A stretch of 20,915 nt of DNA from an uncultured Clostridium sp. (GTDB lineage Bacteria; Bacillota; Clostridia; TANB77; CAG-508), in assembly GCA_950059165.1 (NCBI GenBank), contig CATLUC010000016.1:1-20915 (forward strand), in the 5' to 3' direction. The notes beneath the pieces are model-generated. The model was not told where the DNA came from. It saw only the letters and a program-made list of their open reading frames with translations, and ran no database searches. Positions 19,653 through 20,915 of this stretch are shown piece after piece. Each line of letters starts with the position of its first letter. Position 1 is the first letter of the stretch. Both the position numbers and the translations under genes were made by a program.

Positions 19653-20587
19653 ATGCATTTTAAAGATTTTGTAAAAGACAAATTACTTACTATAATTTTA
19701 CTTAGCTTTGGACTAATAACAATAGAAATATTTCTAGTTATTTATCCGGTTGGGGATTTTATTAAAATATACATTCCAGCAATTATATTAGGACTATACC
19801 TACTTTCAATTACAATAGAATACTTTATTAAGCGAAATTTTTATAATAATATATTTTTAATTCTAACAGAATTAGAAGAAAAATATTTGGTAAATGAAAT
19901 AATAAAACAACCTAATTTTATAGATGGAAAGATATTAAAAGACATTTTAGAACAAACAGACAAAAGTATGATAGAAAAAGTAAATCGATATAAATATTTA
20001 CAAGAAGATTATAAAGAGTATATTGAACTATGGATACATGAAATAAAGCTTCCGATTGCAACAAGTAAAATGATAGTTGCAAATAACAAAAATAGTATAA
20101 CGAAAAGCATTGAAGAAGAAATAGACAAAGTGGAAAACTATGTGGAACAGGCATTATTTTATGCAAGAAGTAATAATGTTGAAAAAGATTATTATATTAG
20201 AAAAAGTAAATTAGAAACAATAGTATACTGATAACAAATGGATAATTTTTATTTTGAATCAACTAATACAAAACAGTATAAAGTATAGAAAACAAGATAG
20301 TAGTTCAAAAATTGAAATTTATGCAAAACGAGGAAAAGAGAATATAATTCTATATGTAGAAGATAATGGAATTGGCATAAAAAAGGGGGAAATTACAAGG
20401 GTTTTCGAAAAAGGTTTTACTGGTACAAATGGTAGGATGTTAAATAAAAAATCGACAGGAATTGGTTTGTATTTGTGTAAAAAATTGTGTGATAAACTTC
20501 GGAATATCAATTGAGTTAAATTCTTCGCAAAATGAGGGGACTAGTATAAAATTAGTATTTCCATATGATAGTTATATTAATTTATAA
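19653..20587 (+). pseudogene. BceS-like sensor histidine kinase with internal deletion and a CGG shift
   Basis: ATG at 19653 with GGAAAGG upstream. Two membrane helices (about 12-30 and 38-58) with almost no outer loop, then the H-box WIHEIKLPIA (His129), as in intramembrane-sensing BceS kinases. After KLETIV the frame breaks near 20226 and resumes one base over as TDNKWIIFILNQLIQNSIKY; relatives have roughly 35 residues between these blocks, so about 100 bases seem to be lost. The ATPase domain shows DNGIGI, GFTG and KKSTGIGLYLCK. At 20500 an in-frame CGG occurs; skipping C gives KLGISIELNSSQNEGTSI, the normal end, to TAA at 20585. The deletion probably inactivates the protein or is a misassembly; the CGG shift is a separate matter. 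Confidence 0.75.
20500..20503 (+). other. CGG recoding site 6 (CTT CGG A)
   Basis: In-frame CGG; the last strands of the kinase ATPase domain (LGISIEL, GTSIKLVFP) are read only when translation goes on at the overlapping GGA. TGA follows three codons later in the zero frame. Confidence 0.8.
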
Positions 20588-20595
20588 AAGATATC

Positions 20596-20624
20596 TTGAC
20601 ATATTAGTATATTTATTATATAAT
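20596..20624 (+). promoter_or_regulatory. Promoter upstream of the HMA gene
   Basis: Perfect TTGACA (20596-20601) and perfect TATAAT (20619-20624), 17-base spacing. A leader of nearly 250 bases follows before the ATG at 20874; it holds no gene or clear riboswitch, only a weak GGTTGAAAAA/TTTTTTAACC hairpin (20811-20840). Confidence 0.75.
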
Positions 20625-20873
20625 ACAAACAAAAGTTTTAAATCAATAACATTGATAATAGTATTAATAGAAGAAAAAAACATTATTTTACAAAAAAACT
20701 TAAAACGGAATAGCCTAAAAAATACAAAGAGAGTTTAGCAATAAATTTGAATTTTATGGACAAATAAGAAAAACTTAATATTAATATAAGAAATAGGAAA
20801 AAAGGTAAAAAGGTTGAAAAATAATTACAATTTTTTAACCAAATTTGTGCCTTAGGAAGGAATAGGATTAATT

Positions 20874-20915
20874 ATGAAAGAAATAAAAATAAATGTAAAT
20901 GGGATGGTTTGTGAA
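20874..20915 (+). CDS. Heavy-metal-associated (CopZ-like) protein or P-type ATPase N-terminus, partial
   Basis: Only 14 codons are present, reading MKEIKINVNGMVCE at the window end. The GMVC sequence matches the start of the HMA metal-binding motif GMxCxxC, and the first strand (KEIKINV) fits the ferredoxin-like fold of copper chaperones and of the N-terminal domains of copper-exporting ATPases. AGGAAGG precedes the ATG. The second cysteine is outside the window, so chaperone versus transporter cannot be decided. Confidence 0.65.
   Translation, partial: MKEIKINVNGMVCE

Noticed and set aside
9457..20503. Five unrelated pseudogenes by random mutation
   Set aside because: All six breaks are the same base at the same codon (CGG), always +1, always resuming at GGN, and the coding quality is intact on both sides. 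Random decay would give varied indels and stops. A systematic sequencing error stays possible and is listed as the main alternative.

Overview
The window comes from a low-GC Gram-positive bacterium, most likely an uncultured gut Clostridia-type Bacillota. Evidence: very AT-rich DNA with AGA as the dominant arginine codon, strong AGGAGG-type ribosome sites with TTG/GTG starts, a T-box leader, DisA, a SecDF pair behind an HD-domain gene, and TasA/camelysin-like surface proteins. It could not be placed further from the sequence alone.

Layout. 1-590: on the minus strand, a T-box leader (probable Ile specifier) for an aminoacyl-tRNA synthetase that starts at the window edge, with a 39-bp palindromic REP-like element inserted between the T-box terminator and the Shine-Dalgarno. 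592-2517: disA and a membrane-anchored cyclophilin. 2628-3043: tRNA-His, half a tRNA-Gln, and an intact tRNA-Gln. About 3038-11600: an 8.6-kb integrated element bounded by the 10-bp repeat CAGCCAAATT (tRNA-Gln 3' end and recombinase 3' end). It carries small accessory genes, two ribbon-helix-helix-like proteins, a PrimPol/SF3-helicase replication protein, a divergent HTH repressor and a large serine recombinase. 11604-12278: terminators and a TIGR04086-type membrane protein. 12345-15850: surface-protein cluster, one secreted ChW-like protein facing three TasA/camelysin-like proteins. 16030-18851: HD protein, secD, secF. 18926-20587: BceRS-like two-component pair whose kinase has an internal deletion. 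20874-end: start of a heavy-metal (HMA) domain protein.

The main discovery concerns decoding. Six times in the window a conserved reading frame is interrupted so that one base must be skipped, and each time the interrupted codon is an in-frame CGG; the downstream frame resumes at the overlapping GGN (glycine) codon. These are 9457 and 9974 (repressor), 12086 (TIGR04086), 15004 (surface protein), 16111 (HD protein) and 20500 (kinase). I found no in-frame CGG that is read as an ordinary arginine codon in any gene here, while at least 17 out-of-frame CGG trinucleotides inside genes are harmless. CGT and CGA are used normally. This suggests that in this organism CGG is not a normal triplet but a +1 frameshift or four-base codon (CGGN, probably Gly). 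A systematic sequencing or assembly artefact is the main alternative.

How the genes fit together: the integrated element looks like a small replication-competent satellite or plasmid-like element without structural or conjugation genes. Its repressor gene itself needs two CGG shifts, so its control would work only in a host with this decoding. The chromosomal genes to the right deal with protein export (secDF), surface proteins and envelope-stress sensing.
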